The notes under the pieces are model-generated. The model saw only the letters and a program-made list of their open reading frames with translations. It had not been told where the DNA came from and made no database searches. From assembly GCA_029582155.1 (NCBI GenBank), contig CM055906.1, positions 15,461,828 through 15,525,827 on the forward strand: 64,000 nucleotides of DNA. Reading direction: 5' to 3'. Shown piece by piece: positions 44,501-56,412 of this stretch. Positions within the stretch are counted from its first letter, which is position 1. Each line of letters starts with the position of its first letter. A program made the position numbers and the translations under genes. This stretch comes from Panopea generosa (Eukaryota > Mollusca > Bivalvia > Adapedonta > Hiatellidae).

Positions 44501-47500
44501 TCATACTCCATGCAGGAGGGCTTTGGGTTAATGGAGCACCTTGTCACAGCATCTTGTCACAGAGGTCATACTCCATGCAGGAGGGGTTGGGGGTTAGTGC
44601 AGCATCTTGTCACAGAGGTCATACTCCATGCAGGAGGGGTTGGGGTTAGTGCAGCATCTTGTCACAGAGGTCATACCTCATGCAGGAGTGGTTGGGGTTA
44701 GTGCAGCTTCTTGTTACAGAGGTCATACTTCATGCAGGAGGGGTTGGGGGTTAGTGCAGCTTTTTGTCACAGAGGTCATACTTCATGCAGGAGTAGTTGG
44801 GGTTAGTGCAGCTTCTTGTCACAGAGGTCATACTTCATGCAGGAGGGGTTGGGGGTTAGTGCAGCTTCTTGTCACAGAGGTCATACTTCATGCAGGAGTG
44901 GTTGGGGTTAGTGCAGCTTCTTGTCACAGAGGTCATACTTCATGCAGGAGGGGTTGGGGTTAGTGCAGCATCTTGTCACAGAGGTCAAACTCCATGCAGG
45001 AGGGGTTTGGGGTTAGTGCAGCTTCTTGTCACAGCTTCTTGTCACATGGGTCATACTCCATGCAGGAGGGGTTGGGGGTTAGTGCAGCATCTTGTCACAG
45101 CATCTTGTCACAGCTTCTTGTCACAGAGGTCATACTCCATGCAGGAGGGGTTGGGGGTTAGTGCAGCATCTTGTCACAGCATCTTGTCACAGAGGTCATA
45201 CTTCATGCAGGAGGGGTTGGGGTTAGTGCAGCATCTTGTCACAGCATCTTGTCACAGCTTCTTGTCACAGAGGTTATACTCCATGCAGGAGGGGTTGGGG
45301 TTAGTGCAGCATCTTGTCACAGAGGACATACTCCATGCAGGAGGGCTTGGGGTTAATGGAGCATCTTGTCACAGCATCTTGTCACAGAGGTCATACTCCA
45401 TGCAGGAGGGGTTGGGGGTTAGTGCAGCATCTTGTCACAGAGGTCATACTTCATGCAAGAGGGGTTGGGGTTAGTGCAGCTTCTTGTCACAGAGGTCATA
45501 CTTCATGCAGGAGGGGTTGGGGTTAGTGCAGCATCTTGTCACAGCATCTTGTCACAGCTTCTTGTCACAGAGGTCATAATTCATGCAGGAGGGGTTGGGG
45601 GTTAGTGCAGCATCTTGTCACAGAGGTCATACTCAATGCAGGAGGGGTTGGGGTTAGTGCAGCTTCTTGTCACAGAGGTCATACTTCATGCAGGAGGGGT
45701 TGGGGTTAGTGCAGCATCTTGTCACAGCATCTTGTCACAGCTTCTTGTCACAGAGGTCATACTCCATGCAGGAGGGGTTGGGGTTAGTGCAGCATCTTGT
45801 CACAGAGGTCATACTCCATGCAGGAGGGCTTTGGGTTAATGGAGCACCTTGTCACAGCATCTTGTCACAGAGGTCATACTCCATGCAGGAGGGGTTGGGG
45901 GTTAGTGCAGCATCTTGTCACAGAGGTCATACTCCATGCAGGAGGGGTTGGGGTTAGTGCAGCATCTTGTCACAGAGGTCATACCTCATGCAGGAGTGGT
46001 TGGGGTTAGTGCAGCTTCTTGTTACAGAGGTCATACTTCATTCAGGAGGGGTTGGGGGTTAGTGCAGCTTCTTGTCACAGAGGTCATACTTCATGCAGGA
46101 GTAGTTGGGGTTAGTGCAGCTTCTTGTCACAGAGGTCATAATTGATAATTCATGCAGGAGGGGTTGGGGGTTAGTGCAGCTTCTTGTCACAGAGGTCATA
46201 CTTCATGCAGGAGTGGTTGGGGTTAGTGCAGCTTCTTGTCACAGAGGTCATACTTCATGCAGGAGGGGTTGGGGTTAGTGCAGCATCTTGTCACAGAGGT
46301 CATACTCCATGCAGGAGGGGTTTGGGGTTAGTGCAGCTTCTTGTCACAGCTTCTTGTCACAGAGGTCATACTCCATGCAGGAGGGGTTGGTGGTTAGTGC
46401 AGCATCTTGTCACAGCATCTTGTCACAGCTTCTTGTCACAGAGGTCATACTCCATGCAGGAGGGGTTGGGGGTTAGTGCAGCATCTTGTCACAGCATCTT
46501 GTCACAGAGGTCATACTTCATGCAGGAGGGGTTGGGGTTAGTGCAGCATCTTGTCACAGCATCTTGTCACAGCTTCTTGTCACAGAGGTTATACTCCATG
46601 CAGGAGGGGTTGGGGTTAGTGCAGCATCTTGTCACAGAGGACATACTCCATGCAGGAGGGCTTGGGGTTAATGGAGCATCTTGTCACAGCATCTTGTCAC
46701 AGAGGTCATACTCCATGCAGGAGGGGTTGGGGGTTAGTGCAGCATCTTGTCACAGAGGTCATACTTCATGCAAGAGGGGTTGGGGTTAGTGCAGCTTCTT
46801 GTCACAGAGGTCATACTTCATGCAGGAGGGGTTGGGGGTTAGTGCAGCTTCTTGTCACAGAGGTCATACTCCATGCAGGAGGGGTTGGGGGTTAGTGCAG
46901 CATCTTGTCACAGAGGTCATACTTCATGTAGGAGGGGTTGGGGGTAAGTGCAGCTTCTTGTCACAGAGGTTATACTCCATGCAGGAGGGGTTGGAGGTTA
47001 GTGCAGCTTCTTGTCACAGAGGTCATACTCCATGCAGGAGGGGTTGGGGGTTAGTGCAGCATCTTATCACAGAGGTCATACTCCATGCAGGAGGGCTTGG
47101 GGTTAATGGAGCATCTTGTCACAGCATCTTGTCACAAAGGTCATACTTCATGCAGGAGGGGTTGGGGTTAGTGCAGCATCTTGTCACAGAGGTCATACTC
47201 CATGCAGGAGGGGTTGGGGGTTAGTGCAGCATCTTGTCACAGAGGTCATACTCCATGCAGGAGGGGTTGGGGTTAGTACAGCATCTTGTTGCAGAGGTCA
47301 TACTCCATGCAGGAGGGCTTGGGGTTAATGGAGCATCTTGTCACAGCATCTTGTCACAGAGGTCATACTCCATGCAGGAGGGGTTGGGGTTAGTGCAGCT
47401 TCTTGTCACAACATCTTGTCACAGCTTCTTGTCACAGAGGTCATACTCCATGCAGGAGGGGTTGGGGTTAGTGCAGCATCTTGACACAGAGGTCATACTT

Positions 47501-47870
47501 CATGCAGGAGGGGTTGGTGTTAGTGCAGCTTCTTGTCACAGAGGTCATACTCCATGCAGGAGAGGTTGGGGGTTAGTGCAGCTTCTTGTCACAGCTTCTT
47601 GTCACAGAGGTCATACTCCATGCAGGAGTGGTTGGGGGTTAGTGCAGCATCTTGTCACAGCATCTTGTCACAGCTTCTTGTCACAGAGGTCATACTCCAT
47701 GCAGGAGGGGTTGGGGGTTAGTGCAGCATCTTGTCACAGCATCTTGTCACAGCATCTTGTCACAGAGGTCATACTCCATGCAGGAGGGGTTGGGGGTTAG
47801 TGCAGCATCTTGTCACAGCATCTTGTCACAGAGGTCATACTTCATGCAGGAGGGGTTTGGGTTAATGCAG
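41546..47870. repeat. 52/65-bp G-rich minisatellite (~6.3 kb)
   Basis: Basic 52-bp unit with AGAGGTCATACTCCATGCAG, GAGGGGTTGGGGTTAG and TGCAGCTTCTTGTCAC. Many units add a 13-bp AGCATCTTGTCAC block once or twice (65 or 78 bp). Roughly 110 units. All short ORFs here, with repeating MQEGLGLV and VILHAGGVGVS peptides, come from the unit being stop-free in some frames. Larger blocks repeat at 1113 and about 1310 bp. Confidence 0.96.
43190..46900. repeat. higher-order blocks inside the 52/65-bp array
   Basis: The same unit order begins near 43194, 44307 and 45615 (offsets 1113 and 1308 bp). After a 7-bp insertion (ATTGATA near 46142-46150) in the last block, corresponding points are 1315 bp apart (44973/46288, 45171/46486, 45314/46629). 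Confidence 0.88.
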
Positions 47871-49591
47871 CGAATTCACTGATAAAATGATTGAAAGTAT
47901 TAATTAGCCTGAAGCTTTGCATATCCTTTATGCATTTTGGTGAAGTGATTTTTGTTTGAGTAATGGTCTAGTGTGACATACTATATATTCCCTTATTAAC
48001 GCCCTGAGGGGCGTTTCATTTTAAAAGGTGGGGGCATTTGTTAAAGATAAAAAAAACAAATTTAACAACAGTTAAAGTACAATAAAACCAATAAAGCCTT
48101 GGAAAAATCCTAAAATCCGGTTTAAATCCCCGAAAAAGTGGTTCGGAATTATTTGAGAGTGAATGAAATAATCGACATAGGATGAAAAAAAGCTAAAAAT
48201 CAGTATGAAACTACTATTCCGCGTACTGGAATATCCGAATTTATGGTCAGTGTACTTTTCACATTAAATCACGTGGAAGCTTGGAACAATGAGCTTTCAG
48301 TGTACACTGACTAACCGCATCGGAAAGACTTTTGTAATGTTTTAATTGACAGACAGCATTTTTACTAATTGATTGAAATAGACCAAACTTTATCCTCTTT
48401 GTTGAATGCCCATAAATTTATTTTATTGTACTTTTCAGATGCACAGCTTATATTTACTTAAAGAGCAGTCAGAAATTACCTCATTCTTTCTCAATGGCTT
48501 CTAAAACCCAATTGATATCAATTTAGCTGATTGACCTCGAATTTTTATATAACATGGCGGGACTTAGCTTTATATCTGATTTGTATGTAAGTCTGAGGTC
48601 AGCTTGTGCTTCAGTACTTCTTTGTGATTAGGTCATTTAATTCAATATAAAAATGCATGGAGTATCTGGTATTGGAGTCAAGGTAAATAATGTTATCTAT
48701 GTGGGAACTTGGGGAACAACTCACCTGTGTGATTCAGCAGTTATATTTCAGTCTCTTTTGCAAGGATTTGAACTGGGGTTGCATTGATCAAAGTCAGTTA
48801 GTCAGATCTTGTGTTTTATTTCAATGTTGATAAAATTTTGATGCTACATGTACTGGTTTTTCACTGTATTTTTGTATTTGTCATCATATATTTTTGGCAA
48901 TAATAAGGCCTTCTTATTTTATACTGTATGTCAGTTGCTTTCATCCATATTATTCAGTGTTGATGTCTTTTGGTCAGTTTTCATGGTATGGGCCAGCTGG
49001 AGCTTTGAGCTGAAGTGATCCATGTATAGTGACCAGCTCAGGCTATTGTGTTCATAAGTATGTTGTTGTTTTTGTTAAAGGAGGGTTAAATAAAATGTTG
49101 ATGGGTCCTCAGTCATGTTGTCTCAAAATAGTTTCCTCTCAGCACTGAAGTCATAGGTTTGAGCCCAGATGATCCATCAACATTGTGATTTTGCCTGTTA
49201 TGTGCGAAATTGCGGATGTTTTCTACAGATTTTTATACGTTAACTGGATGCCATAAATACCATGAAACCCATTAAAATGTGGGCAAAAACTCAACTAATT
49301 AAAAAATTTATATTTTCTGTAGAATCAGTCTAATGACAGAAATATGTGTAACAAATATAATATGATGCTTCAGTTGATATCCTGTGAGACCTGCCCAGAT
49401 GCAGGTCAACACCGTATCTTAAATATTGACTCATGATAATGTTCTAGAGTGGGCTGTAAACTTGTCTCAATTATATTTTGCAGAGAATATTAGAATATTT
49501 CATGTTCAAATTAAACATGTGTTATTTAAAAATCGATAATTTTGAGCCCAATGTTTCAACTAAAAATTATAAGGGTCCAAACAGACGACTA
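47871..49591. other. gene-free region
   Basis: Unique AT-rich sequence. A weak SINE-like stretch with GGTTTGAGCCCAGATGATCC lies at about 49150-49260. Confidence 0.4.
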
Positions 49592-51345
49592 AGTGTCTGA
49601 CATTGGATCTTGATGTGGTCAAATCTGACATGGTCAGCTGTCTGATTTGTATCCAGATGTGGTCAGCTGATTGACGTGCGTCCAGATGTGGTCAGCTGTG
49701 TGACTTGCATCCAGATGTGTTCAGCTGTCTGATTTGTATCTAGATGTGGTCAGCTGTCTGATTTGTATCCAGATGTGGTCAGCTGTCTAACTTGTATCCA
49801 GACATTGTCAGCTATCCGACTTGTATCCAGATGTGGTCAGCTGTCTGACTTGTATCCAGACATGGTCAGCTGTCTGATTTGTATCCAGACATGGTCAGCT
49901 GTGTGACTTGCATCCAGATGTGTTCAGCTGTCTGATTTGTATCTAGATGTGGTCAGCTGTCTGATTTGTATCCAGATGTGGTCAGCTGTCTAACTTGTAT
50001 CCAGACATTGTCAGCTATCCGACTTGTATCCAGATGTGGTCAGCTGTCTGACTTGTATCCAGATGTGGTCAGCTGTCTGACTTATATCCAGACTCTGATT
50101 GGTATTCAGATGTGGTCAGCTGTCTGACTTGTATCTAGACATGGTCAGCCATCCGACTTGTATCCAGACATGGTCAGCTATCCGACTTGTATCCAGATGT
50201 GGTCAGCTGTCTGACTTGTATCCAGACATGGTCAGCTGTCTGATTTGTATCCAGACATGGTCAGCTGTCTGACTTGTATCCAGACATGGTCAGCTGTCTG
50301 ATTTGTATCCAGACATGGTCAGCTGTCTGATTTGTATCCAGACATGGTCAGCTGACTGATTTGTATCAAGACATGGTCAGCTGACTGATTTGTATCCAGA
50401 CATGGTCAGCTGTCTGACTTGTATCCAGACATGGTCAGCTGTCTGATTTGTATCCAGACATGGTCAGCTGACTGATTTGTATCAAGACATGGTCAGCTGT
50501 CTGATTTATATCCAGACATGGTCAGCTGACTGATTTACACCCAGACATGGTCAGCTGTCTGATTTGTATCCAGACATGTTCAGCTGTCTGATTTGTATCC
50601 AGACATGGTCAGCTGTCTGATTTGTATCCAGACATGGGCAGCTGTCTGATTTGTATCCAGACATGTTCAGCTGTCTGATTTGTATCCAGATGTGGTCAGC
50701 TGTCTGATTTATATCCAGAGATGTTCAGCTGTCTGATTTGTATCCAGACATGGTCAGCTGTCTGATTTGTATCCAGACATGGTCAGCTGTCTGATTTACA
50801 CCCAGATGTGGTCAGCTGTCTAATTTATATCCAGACATGTTCAGCTGTCCGATTTGTATCCAGACATGGTCAGCTGTCTGATTTGTATCCAGACATGGTC
50901 AGCTGACTGATTTACACCCAGATGTGATCAGCTGTCTGATTTGTATCCAGACATGGTCAGCTGACTGATTTACACCCAGATGTGATCAGCTGTCTGATTT
51001 GTATCCAGACATGTTCAGTTGTCCGATTTGTATCCAGATGTGGTCAGCTGTCTGACTTACATCCAGATGTGTTCAGCTGTCTGATTTGTATCCAGATGTG
51101 GTCAACTGTCTGATTTGTATCCAGATGTGGTCAGCTGTCTGATTTGTATCCAGATGTGGTCAGTTGTCTGATTTGTATCCAGATGATTTACACCCAGATG
51201 TGGTCACTGTCTGATTTGTATCCGGATGTGGTTAGCTGTCTTATTTGTATCCGGATGTGGTTAGCTGTCTTATTGGTATCCAGATGTGGGCAGCTGTCTG
51301 ATTTGATCTCGATGTGGTCAGCTGTCTGATTTGATCTAGATGTCA
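49592..51345. repeat. 29-bp minisatellite (~60 copies) with CAGCTG in each unit
   Basis: Units carry TTTGTATCCAGACATGGTCA and GCTGTCTGA, with variants GATGTGG for GACATGG and CTGACTGA for CTGTCTGA. Nearly every unit includes the palindrome CAGCTG. Edges are more diverged. Confidence 0.95.
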
Positions 51346-51419
51346 ATGGTCATTATTTACAATTGAGAAGGAATGATACCTTCAGTAGAGGCTGTGTACA
51401 TCAATTATACTTACATTTC

Positions 51420-51626
51420 TGTTTGTTAGTTTTAAATTATTTATTTATTATTAATTGTGAAATGAGTTGCAATTCAGCTAAATCCAAGTCTTCCCGGATC
51501 AAATTAGTACTAAGCATAGGCCGATTAAGTGTCTGGCTCAAGGACAACATTCATGGCTGTGACAAAGGATTGGACCCATGTCCCAGGGTCTGATGGTCAA
51601 CCACTAGACCACATTCTCCTCACTGA
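51420..51626 (-). mobile_element. SINE family D, degenerate
   Basis: ATTGTGAAATGAGTTGCAAT, AAGTGTCTGGCTCAAGGACA and the head region (ATTGGACCCATGTCCC, CCACTAGACCACATTC) align with the copies at 38704 and 63182. Produces the ORF at 51363-51593. Confidence 0.72.
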
Positions 51627-52165
51627 TATTTGTCATCCGTAGTTATTCAAGCTGGTAGACTGACCATACAATTACCCCTGCTATGAACTATACACTGAAT
51701 GTTACCTTTACCAGTTTTGTAAATATGATAATGGCAGTTTTCACATGTGGATAGTTGTGAATTATGTAGGAGTGTGGTTGACAGGACAGGCAAATTAAGT
51801 ACTGATATAGTTCATCACTGGTAATGAAATATGTAAAGTATGTTCTCCGGCAGCTTTGTGGTAGACACAAATGTTGTAAGCCAGTTTGTTATTTATAAAA
51901 CTATACTTGATCGAAAGGATATCTGACTTATCAAATGTTTGTTTACCTGAAAAAATACAGAAGACCCACTTCAAGGTTCAGTAAAATGAACAATTGTTCA
52001 ATGCCTTAATTTGTAATGCAGATTCGAGTGTGTTTTGATTGCACGGCAGGTTACAAGTCTGGGAAAAAATGATGATTGCATTTTTTTGTATATTTTATCT
52101 ACAAATTGGATTAATATTTTTATCTTATATCTTGGTCAAGTGGCCACATCCGGTATATCGTGTTA
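51627..52165. other. no gene seen
   Basis: AT-rich spacer without recognised features. Confidence 0.4.
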
Positions 52166-53504
52166 AAGGAGGTATATCAGGGGAATAAAACATAAATTTA
52201 AAAAAAAAACACATCACATTGTTATTAATAAATAAAATCCGAATGGTTTTGGTATGGCAAATCCACCAAAATGTGACAAATCGTTGTTTATATTGGAGTG
52301 GTAAACTTAAAACTAAATTTCCATTCCTAAAATAGACAGCTCTTAAATACTGCTTGACAACCTTTGCATAGCATTCAGGCTCTTTCTAAGATAAAGCAAT
52401 ATTACTATATGTAAACCTGTACAACGGATCAAATTGAAATCAAAATAAAATCACATTAGGTAATGGCCGTATGTCGCAAAATATGTTCCAATTTTAAGTG
52501 GGAAATCTATTTAAGTGTAACCTAGGCGGATATCGGTAGCCCAAGTTAGGAATTCATTATTCAATATAGTTGTTTAGGCATGTTTAGATCAGCGCTTCTA
52601 AAATCACCTTTTTTTTTGTTTTTGGACCAATTTCTACTGTTCAAAACCGGTTTTCTTTTCAAAGTTTAATAAAAAATCGGACCAAATATTTTCTATCGGT
52701 TGTATAAAAATAACCTTATCGCGCTTTACTAAGCTGGGAAATATGCCTTGGGGCAATAACATTCGAATGTTTGGTCACCCACTGTGCGAAAGGAGGTCAA
52801 CTTTGACTAAGCCATTAGCAATTGTAGGAGAGTTTTTAGGAAGAGTCTTTCTCTATGTAACATACCTTCAATGTGTGATCAGTGACCCATATCAGTTCAT
52901 CAGACCGGTTGTGTTTGCTTTGGTAATTTCTGGACCGATTTTATTTTGAGGTCATACCGGAATTGTTTGTGTTCTTCATAACATTTGGAAAAATTGTTGT
53001 CCACAGAGTACAGATCTGTGCATCATCAACGTAACTTGAACTAAATAATTAATATAAAATTTCCACTGTCTATTTATCTTTGGTGTATCCATTTATTTTA
53101 TATTTCCTCCATATTTATAACTTCGCAATCCAACAACATGCTTCAATTTTCAAAAAGAAGCGACATAAACATGCCATTTTCAAGAACTTGAAATCATGTA
53201 CGTTTCACCCTTACAATATCCCTTTTATGTTAGCCGATGTACGATGACGTCACAGTCATCAAAGAGAAAAAACCAAATGTGTTGTTTCATTCAATACATG
53301 CAATGAAATTGTGCAGTTTGTTTGTGTTTACTTAAAACGAACTGATAAAATTGCGCGGTGGGTGGAGTATTGGGATATATATATATATATATGATCCAAC
53401 GGGTTTATAAATCTGTCCTTTATATAGCATGTGCGTAGTAATGAATCCTTAACTGGATCCTACTCATATAAAGCTATCACTTCATGTATGTAAATTTGTC
53501 CACC

Positions 53505-53662
53505 CTGTCCAGATGTGTTGCATGTAATTCCATAGTATATAAGTCATGGTCGACACCAAATTTATTGGTTTGGCAGAGGCCTTGATATTGTATCTATGGT
53601 TTGCATTGTAGCTAGGCGCACTCGCCGTAGTCTGGTCTGTACATTTATGTCTTGGTTATTCA
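53505..53662 (+). repeat. 158-bp dispersed repeat, copy 2
   Basis: Near-identical to 30324-30482. Here it is followed without a gap by a piggyBac-like MITE remnant, which is absent at the first copy. Confidence 0.9.
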
Positions 53663-53816
53663 CCAATCACAGAAGGCCTTTGAAAACAGTGCACTTCCTG
53701 CACTGTTTTCCACTCTGTCAGTTAATATAAACATAATTCATCCATTGCTGATACGTGGTGAATTAATGCTTTCAATATTAGAGGTGTCCAAAGGCGTCTA
53801 TATGAAGTAAAGGGTT
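53661..53816. mobile_element. piggyBac-like MITE, copy 3, truncated
   Basis: CACCAATCACAGAAGG, AAAACAGTGCA, TTAATATAAACATAATTCA and AGGTGTCCAAAGGCGTC match copy 4. Right end GAAGTAAAGGG followed by TTAA (53817-53820). The central hairpin is shortened to TGCACTTCCTGCA. Confidence 0.75.
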
Positions 53817-54031
53817 AAAAAAGAAAAAAAGTGTGATTCTTACAGCAGCAATTTTTACGGCAATAAAAACCCTGAACCGATTTGCATTTTGGAATTATAG
53901 AAGCCCTGGTTTAGATATATATCTTTCAGCAAAACAGCATCAGTGAGTATAATACATATAGGCATGATATATTGAGAAAACAATTTGAAGACAATTTGAA
54001 GACAATTAGAAAAATCCTGATATATTCCCTT

Positions 54032-54616
54032 AAAGAGATACTGGTCATCTATGGATCTATATATAATGCAAGCTGTAAAGTGATTTGGTCAGTTGTGTCA
54101 ACATGATAATTGAAGTGCAACCATTATTGTCCACATCAGATTGTCTGTGGATTATAACATACAGGGCTGCAGGAAAAATAAAACACAAGTCATGTTTGTA
54201 AGATAAAAATATAATCGAACATTTTCTGTTCACATGCAATGTCTGTTATATTCAAAAAGCTAACAACGAAAATCACTATAAAATTTTATGCTGGGAGATT
54301 TGGCTTGTGCCTGCGCTAATCTTGATGATCAAATTTTAATCAAAGTTGTGGCGTTTTATATTCAACATGCATAGTGCAACAATGACAATCTGATATCAGC
54401 ATTGATAATTCCTGTCTCGAGATGAATGTCTGTCATAAACATTTGTCCCACAAGACAAACTTAGTTGCAGATTTCAATGCCATTTTGACATCTGCTACCT
54501 CATTATTCTCAGGATTCACATTTCTTATCCCAATCAATCAATTTTTCTTTTGCAGTTGAATTCACTTTTGTGTTTTATTCTAGGTTGTCTGCATCTGAGT
54601 CAGTTGTGGAATCCCG
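54032..54616. other. no gene seen
   Basis: AT-rich spacer. Confidence 0.4.
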
Positions 54617-54813
54617 CACCAATCACAGAAGGCTTTTGAAAACAGTGCAGGAAGAGTTCAGATTAATGAGCAATTTGAACACTTCCTGCACTGTTTTCCA
54701 CTCTGTCAGTTAATATAAACATAATTCACCCAATAATTCAAAAGCCTTCTATATTAGGTGTACAAAGGCCTCTATATTAGAGGTGTCCAAAGGCATCTTT
54801 ATGAAGTAAAGAG
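54617..54813. mobile_element. piggyBac-like MITE, copy 4
   Basis: Starts CACCAATCACAGAAGG at the same point as copy 3, has the hairpin CAGTGCAGGAAG ... CTTCCTGCACTG, and ends GAAGTAAAGAG followed by TTAA (54814-54817). A 20-bp phrase ending CTATATTAG is doubled near the right end. Confidence 0.78.
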
Positions 54814-54978
54814 TTAATTAACTCTTTCCAAAATTTGACAAAGAAGTATTACTCGAGGAGATTCCCATTAACGAAATTTATCAGGAAAAAAACTTTATGA
54901 ATATCATAAAAAATAGAATTATGTCATTATCATAAATAAATAAAATGGAAACCATGATTTGGTATATCAAATTCTCCA

Positions 54979-55700
54979 GTACACGACTACAGCACTGTAG
55001 ACAACCACAGCACTGTAGGCAACCACAGCAACCATAGCACTGTAGACAACTACAACACTGTAGGCAACCACAGCAACCACAGCACTGTAGACAACTACAG
55101 CACTGTAGGCAACCACAGCACTGTAGACAACTAATGCACTGTAGGCAACCACAGCACTGTAGATGACTACAGCACTGTAGACGACTACAGCACTAGACAA
55201 CTGCAGCACTGTAGATAACTGCAGCACTGTAGATGACAACAGCACTGTAGACAACCACAGCAATGTAGACGACCCCAGCACTGTTGACAATCACAGCACT
55301 ATAGACAACAGCATCATTGTAGACAACTACAGCACTGTAGACAACTGCAGCACTGTAGATGACTACAGCACTGTAGACAACCACAGCACTGTAGTCAACC
55401 GCAGCACTGTAGACGACTACAGCACTGTAGACGACTACAGCACTGTAGACAACAACAGCACTGTAGACGACTACAGCACTGTAGACAACAACAGCAACCA
55501 CAGCACTGTAGACGACTACAGCACTGTAGACAACCGCAGCACTGTAGACGACTACAGCACTGCAGACAACTGCAGCATTGTAGATGACTACAGCACTGTA
55601 GACAACCACAGCAACCACAGCACTGTAGACGATTATAGCACTGTAGACAACACAGCACTGTAGACGACTACAGCACTGTAGACAACCACAGCACTGTAGA
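54979..55700. repeat. 18-bp minisatellite (~40 copies)
   Basis: Unit CACTGTAGACAACCACAG and variants (GACGACTACAG, GATGACTACAG). Since 18 is a multiple of three, several frames stay open on the minus strand (for example 55193-55795). Confidence 0.95.
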
Positions 55701-56115
55701 GGGGACTTTGTCTGTGTATGTTTAAATACATGTACAATGTATGTTATGAAAGATAAAAATTTGTCAACATTTTTTTCAGCCCAAACATAAAACAATAAAT
55801 GTTTGGAAGGCCTGTTATAAATGATAAATGTCTGGGAGAGATTATTGTTATATATGCTGTGTACCTGCTTATGATAGAATTTATGTGGTGCTGTACACTT
55901 GTTGTTAAAAGGTCACTAATTAATGTTGTTCGGTGTAATGTGTTTCTCAGTTGCTTATGAAACTTACTACAGAAGTTTTTTATATATTGGTTATTAAATA
56001 CTTGTATGTATAATCTTTTCTTCAAAAATTAGGGTCAAATATTTCAATTTTCAGCTCCACCTGGACAAAGGCCAGAAGGGATCAGGCCAATCACTTATTT
56101 CAATTTTAGATTTAG
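55701..56115. other. no gene seen
   Basis: A 93-codon minus ORF (55744-56025) shows no recognisable domain. A weak resemblance to LINE C-terminal sequence was judged insufficient. Confidence 0.35.
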
Positions 56116-56412
56116 CGACCATAGCTGTGGTCTAGGAGTAGAGCATTCGCCTCGAATGATCATGGTTGGGTCACATCAAAGACTTAAAAAATGCCACTAG
56201 AAGCTTCCTCGCTTGATGCTTAGCATTTAGAGGATAGTTTTAGGTCTGGTCAACCAGGTGTCAGTATAATGTGGCTGGGTGGCTATCATACCATGTGTCT
56301 GCGGCATGATACTCCACTGTGGTAGTGATCAGAGTACTGTCTCAAGTAGACACAGTTGTGATATGACTGAAAAATTGTCGAAAGCAATGCTGAGCACCAT
56401 ACTACAACGACA
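56116..56412 (+). mobile_element. SINE family B, damaged head
   Basis: CTGTGGTCTAGGAGTAGAGC, then a shortened anticodon/T region, CACTAGAAGCTTCCTCGCTT, TTTTAGGTCTGGTCAACC, ATACCATGTGTCTGCGGC and CTGTCTCAAGTAGACACAG. Confidence 0.85.

Larger units (their letters stand above)
52590..53908. mobile_element. non-autonomous hAT-like element, 8-bp target duplication
   Basis: Starts CAGCGCTTCTAAAAT and ends ATTATAGAAGCCCTG, inverted repeats beginning with CAG as in hAT transposons. Flanked by the exact 8-bp repeat GTTTAGAT at 52582-52589 and 53909-53916. About 1319 bp with no transposase; the 68-codon ORF at 52743-52949 is unrecognised. It carries the 158-bp repeat and a piggyBac-like MITE remnant in its right half. 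Confidence 0.85.
52166..54031 (+). mobile_element. DNA transposon with AAGGGAATATATCAGG ends, split by a hAT-like insertion
   Basis: Left AAGGAGGTATATCAGG (52166-52181) and right CCTGATATATTCCCTT (54016-54031). The internal parts 52182-52581 and 53917-54015 are collinear with the 530-bp copy at 39151-39682; the middle is a separate 1.3-kb element. Confidence 0.82.

Noticed and set aside
41606-47882. Dozens of ORFs encoding MQEGLGLV / VILHAGGVGVS repeats
   Set aside because: They shift frame at each 52- or 65-bp unit, overlap one another and end at random unit variants; no coding constraint visible.
52743-52949. 68-codon ORF as a hAT transposase remnant
   Set aside because: No BED finger or dimerisation motif seen; the element looks non-autonomous.
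54967-55795. Minus-strand ORFs rich in VVYSAV or LQCC repeats
   Set aside because: Translation of the 18-bp minisatellite in different frames.
55744-56025. Minus ORF with vague resemblance to a LINE C-terminus
   Set aside because: The characteristic Cys/His block and RPLLEY-like motifs are absent.
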